Below are positions 22,909-25,831 of a stretch of DNA of 25,831 nt, piece after piece. Positions within the stretch are counted from its first letter, which is position 1. Each line of letters starts with the position of its first letter. A program made the position numbers and the translations under genes. The notes beneath the pieces are model-generated. The model saw nothing but the letters and a program-made list of their open reading frames with translations, ran no database searches and was not told where the DNA came from. The stretch covers positions 230,422 to 256,252 of the forward strand of contig DGAQ01000073.1 of assembly GCA_002382445.1 (NCBI GenBank), given 5' to 3'. This DNA is from Porticoccaceae bacterium UBA4026. Its GTDB lineage: Bacteria > Pseudomonadota > Gammaproteobacteria > Pseudomonadales > Porticoccaceae.

Positions 22909-24155
22909 TACTTTGGATGGTGCTGTTGGTTTTAATGGTGTTGGGCTTTCTGGTTTATCCGTTTCTGGCGGGGGCACGACTATCTGCCGCTAGCCTAGAT
23001 GAGCAGAATACTCGCAAAAAGACCAACGTTAGGTTGTTTAAGGAGCAACAAGCCCAGCTTGAGCAACAGCAGGTTCTAGGCGAAATTGATTTAGATCAAT
23101 ATCGTCGTTTGGTGGTTGATGCGGAAAAACTATTATTGGTGAACACTGAGCTAGACCCCTTTGAGACCGCCAATAGTGCCGGTAATGGCTTGTGGTTACT
23201 ACCTTTGCTGTTGATCGGTTCATTGGCAGCGACTTGGTCAATTTACGACGATATTGGTGCCGCCGAAGATGAGAATGTTGCAGTTTTACTTAATCAAATT
23301 GCCAGTTTAGAGGCCCAAACACCGCGAATGGTAGAGCTTAATCAAGAGCTCATACAAGCTGTTGAGGGGCGAGTACAAAAGAGGCCAGATAATATTTATT
23401 ACTGGGTTATCTTGGCTCAGGCGGCTATTGCCGACAATGATTTTTTCGTCGCTAGTCAATATTTCGGCTCAGCCCTTGAGATGGCTCCTCAGGATAGCCA
23501 GTTGTTGGCACAATATGCTGAGATACTTTTTCTACTTGACGGCAGTAAGTTCACGCAACGCGTAGGCATTGCTGTTGGTAAAGCCTTCGCTGCAAATCCA
23601 GACAATCAAATTGTACTGGGCTTGAAAGGAATAGAAGCCTTTACCAATGCAGATTTTCAGTTGGCCGTTACCTATTGGCAGGGTGCGCAGGCGCAACTCA
23701 ACCCTGACAGTAACATCTTCCAAGGATTACAGGTTGGCATTGATCGAGCCAGAGAGTTTATTAAAGATGATTTCGGCAGCCACAATAATGAGACTCAGCT
23801 GAACGAAGTGCAAATTGCCCTTCAAATAAACCTTAGTTTAGATGTAAAAGTCCCCACCAAGCCTGGCCAGAGAGTATTCATTGCCGCCGTGAGAGAGTCG
23901 GGTCCGCCGATGCCCTTAGCGGCAAAGAAGATACTCGCATCACAACTGCCGAGGACTCTGGTGTTGACTGAAAAAGACGCCATTCTCCCAGGTCAGGATC
24001 TGACCACCGAAACCAAGATTAGAGTGGTCGCCAGATTATCCATAAGTGGATCGGCGACGCCGCAGTCAGGGGACTGGGAAGCGACTAGCGAGCGCATTGA
24101 TTTAGACGAACATGAGGGAGAAATAATACTCGTCATTGATCGGCAACGTCCTTAG
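22905..24155 (+). CDS. ccmI: Cytochrome c-type biogenesis protein CcmI (CycH), TPR protein
   Basis: This 416-residue protein acts as an apocytochrome c chaperone in the ligation complex. Two N-terminal membrane segments (about 1-20 and 91-108) flank a cytoplasmic loop, then come periplasmic TPR-like repeats (roughly 130-270: RPDNIYYWVILAQAAIADNDFFVASQYFGSALEMAPQDSQLLAQYAEILFL), and a C-terminal domain from about 303 (VQIALQINLSLDVKVPTKPGQRVFIAAVRES). The start is GTG 22905, overlapping the ccmH TGA, with AGGAG upstream. It is the last gene of the operon; no strong terminator follows. Confidence 0.93.
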   Translation: MILWMVLLVLMVLGFLVYPFLAGARLSAASLDEQNTRKKTNVRLFKEQQAQLEQQQVLGEIDLDQYRRLVVDAEKLLLVNTELDPFETANSAGNGLWLLPLLLIGSLAATWSIYDDIGAAEDENVAVLLNQIASLEAQTPRMVELNQELIQAVEGRVQKRPDNIYYWVILAQAAIADNDFFVASQYFGSALEMAPQDSQLLAQYAEILFLLDGSKFTQRVGIAVGKAFAANPDNQIVLGLKGIEAFTNADFQLAVTYWQGAQAQLNPDSNIFQGLQVGIDRAREFIKDDFGSHNNETQLNEVQIALQINLSLDVKVPTKPGQRVFIAAVRESGPPMPLAAKKILASQLPRTLVLTEKDAILPGQDLTTETKIRVVARLSISGSATPQSGDWEATSERIDLDEHEGEIILVIDRQRP

Positions 24156-24340
24156 GGTAAACCGCTGTTTATAAGTAGTATTTAGTCAAATTTTTGTTGG
24201 CGTTAGACTATTATTTAAACTAAGTTGACGGATCACTGATTTACGGTTTTTTGTCATGCTTAGAAAGTGTAAACTGGTCCACAATAAATAATTTACTTTG
24301 TAGCCAAGAGGCTAGGTTCAAAAACTAAAAATGACTAATC
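24156..24340. other. ccmI-smc spacer
   Basis: This 185-base AT-rich interval has no gene. A weak TAAAC/GTTTA stem follows ccmI (about 24157-24171), and TAGCC/GGCTA forms a 5-bp hairpin at 24301-24314, ending 26 bases before the smc ATG. A TTGACG at 24225-24230 could be a -35 box but its -10 partner is poor. I see no clear terminator or promoter here. Confidence 0.4.
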
Positions 24341-25831
24341 ATGCGGCTTAAATCAATAAAACTATCTGGATTTAAATCCTTTGTTGACCCGACCAATGTG
24401 AATTTCCCAAGTAATCTCTGTGCCGTGGTTGGACCGAACGGCTGCGGCAAGTCCAATGTGATTGATGCGGTACGCTGGGTGATGGGTGAAAGTTCAGCCA
24501 AAAATTTGCGTGGCGAATCGATGTCAGATGTTATTTTCAACGGTTCTAGCGGGCGAAAGCCCTTAGGTCAAGCCTCTGTTGAATTGATTTTTGATAATAC
24601 CTCTGGTCGAATAGTTGGCGAGTATGCGGCTTACAACGAGATAGGTATAAAGCGCAAGGTGTCGCGAGATGGGCAGTCTAATTATTACCTTAACGGTAAT
24701 AAATGCCGTCGTCGTGACATCACAGATATTTTCCTGGGTACCGGTTTGGGCCCGCGCAGCTACGCTATTATTGAACAGGGCATGATTTCACGGCTAATCG
24801 AATCGAAGCCTGATGAGCTTCGAGTGTATATTGAAGAAGCTGCAGGCATTTCGAAATACAAGGAACGTAGGCGCGAGACAGAAAGTCGTATTCTTAGAAC
24901 AAAGGAGAACCTAGAGCGTCTTACTGATATTCGTGATGAATTAGGTCGGCAACTTAGCCGACTCGAGCGTCAGGCAAAATCTGCGGAAAAATACTCTGAG
25001 TATAAGAAACAGGAAAGACAGTTGAGTTCAGAGCTACTTGCCTTGAAATGGCGCGGTTACGACAGTCGCGCTAGCGAGTTGAAAGCTGTTATTGGTGGCC
25101 TCGAGGTCGAGAAAGAAAAGTTCATCGCCGAGCGCATTGGGTGTGACACTCAGATTGAAAAGCTGAGAACGCAGTTTACCGATCAAACTGATACTTTTAA
25201 CGAGGTCCAAGCCCGATTTTATACCGTAGGGGGCGAAGTGACTCGTATTGAGCAGGCAATTGTACATGCTCAGCAGAGAGCTCAAGACCTTGACAAAGAT
25301 CTACAGCAAACCGAGCGTAATTATACTGAAACTAAACAACACCTGAGTGCGGATCAACAGAAGGTCGCGGGTTGGAGTGCGGAGTTTGCAGAGTTGGAGC
25401 CTGCCTTAGCGGAAGCAGTGAAGGCTGAAGAGCTTTCCTCCAGCGCTCTGCAAGAGGCAGAGCGAGCGATGCAGGGTTGGCAGCATCAGTGGGATGAATT
25501 TAGTCACAAGTCTGCAGATCCTCGACAGCAAGCTGAGGTACAGCAGTCACGTATTCAGCATCTTGAGCAGCTAATGCGCCGATTGTCCGAACGAACCGAG
25601 ACGCTTTCTGCTGAGGTTAGTAGCTTCCAGGCCAGTCCAGCAGAAGATGAAATGGGCGGTATCCAGATATTACTAAATCAGGTTGAGTTAGGGCAGGTGA
25701 CTTTTGATAATCAGCGCCAGGATAATGGTCGTGCGATTGAGTTGTTGCGTACAGAGGAAAAACAAGCGGAAGGAGAGCATGATGCGGCTCGCAGTCGCCA
25801 GCAGACTCTGAAAGGTCGACAGGCATCGCTG
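24341..25831 (+). CDS. smc: Chromosome segregation ATPase SMC, N-terminal part (runs off window)
   Basis: The first 497 codons of an SMC protein, open to the right edge; the full family length is about 1150-1200 residues. SMC, with ScpA and ScpB, forms the condensin that organises and segregates the chromosome. MRLKSIKLSGFKSFVDPT begins the head; Walker A is GPNGCGKSN (31-39), then ESSAKNLRGESMSDVIFNGS and the GTGLGPRSYAIIEQGMISRLIE region. From about residue 165 (ISKYKERRRETESRI) the sequence is a long charged coiled coil to the edge; the hinge, second coiled-coil arm and Walker B lie outside. The start is ATG 24341 by family alignment; its ribosome site is poor. Having SMC rather than MukB sets this organism apart from enterics. 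Confidence 0.96.
   Translation, partial: MRLKSIKLSGFKSFVDPTNVNFPSNLCAVVGPNGCGKSNVIDAVRWVMGESSAKNLRGESMSDVIFNGSSGRKPLGQASVELIFDNTSGRIVGEYAAYNEIGIKRKVSRDGQSNYYLNGNKCRRRDITDIFLGTGLGPRSYAIIEQGMISRLIESKPDELRVYIEEAAGISKYKERRRETESRILRTKENLERLTDIRDELGRQLSRLERQAKSAEKYSEYKKQERQLSSELLALKWRGYDSRASELKAVIGGLEVEKEKFIAERIGCDTQIEKLRTQFTDQTDTFNEVQARFYTVGGEVTRIEQAIVHAQQRAQDLDKDLQQTERNYTETKQHLSADQQKVAGWSAEFAELEPALAEAVKAEELSSSALQEAERAMQGWQHQWDEFSHKSADPRQQAEVQQSRIQHLEQLMRRLSERTETLSAEVSSFQASPAEDEMGGIQILLNQVELGQVTFDNQRQDNGRAIELLRTEEKQAEGEHDAARSRQQTLKGRQASL

Noticed and set aside
24331..24351. Six-codon upstream ORF overlapping the smc start
   Set aside because: Too short and without a ribosome site; ATG triplets of this kind occur by chance in AT-rich spacers.
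1..25831. Mobile elements, CRISPR arrays or defence islands
   Set aside because: No transposase, integrase, terminal repeats, direct-repeat arrays or typical defence genes are seen; the whole window is conserved chromosomal backbone.

Overview
The window is chromosomal DNA from a gammaproteobacterium. The evidence is housekeeping gene content and order: a macromolecular-synthesis operon (rpsU, yqeY, dnaG, rpoD, then a tRNA-Ile with CAT anticodon) divergent from tsaD; a complete split ccmABCDEFGHI operon in Pseudomonas-like form (separate ccmH and ccmI); and smc rather than mukB. The base composition is even, with no insertion sequence, integrase, CRISPR array or obvious transferred segment. 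The sarcosine oxidase genes fit a free-living (possibly marine) heterotroph that degrades methylated amines or betaine; that lifestyle is inference.

Layout. 1-2756: 3' part of soxA plus soxG, two subunits of heterotetrameric sarcosine oxidase. 3010-5269: class II fumarase (fumC) and an HSDL2-like short-chain dehydrogenase, closed by a strong intrinsic terminator. 5270-5988: about 700 bases without a clear gene; its last part looks like a structured 5' leader with an 18-codon mini-ORF. 5989-7377: one protein that joins a RimB-type retropepsin-like domain to a RimK-type ATP-grasp ligase. 7378-7569: noncoding, with overlapping inverted repeats. 7570-12407 (minus strand): rpsU, an internal terminator, yqeY, dnaG, rpoD and tRNA-Ile2. 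12650-14573 (plus): tsaD, folB, folK. 14599-16590 (minus): cca followed by a pteridine-reductase-like gene. 16591-16837: intergenic region carrying a perfect 20-bp palindrome. 16838-17050: small acidic protein. 17160-24155: ccmABCDEFGHI, nearly all joined by 1-8 base stop/start overlaps. 24341-end: 5' part of smc.

How the genes work together. The minus-strand operon supplies initiation of translation (S21), replication (primase) and transcription (sigma-70) together with a tRNA that needs lysidine modification. TsaD (t6A modification), Cca (3' CCA addition) and tRNA-Ile2 add a tRNA-maturation theme around it. folB, folK and the pteridine reductase serve folate/pterin synthesis; sarcosine oxidase is a tetrahydrofolate-using enzyme, a metabolic link only. 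The ccm operon is a full System I cytochrome c maturation pathway: heme export (A, B, C, D), heme chaperone (E), ligation (F), and apocytochrome thiol reduction and delivery (G, H, I).

I did not find a wholly new multi-gene system. The most interesting parts are the RimB-RimK fusion with its possible structured leader and mini-ORF, the 20-bp palindrome upstream of cca, and two substitutions near catalytic sites (ExD in Cca, CFAC in CcmG). All coordinates and motifs come from reading the sequence; no alignment, folding or database search was run.
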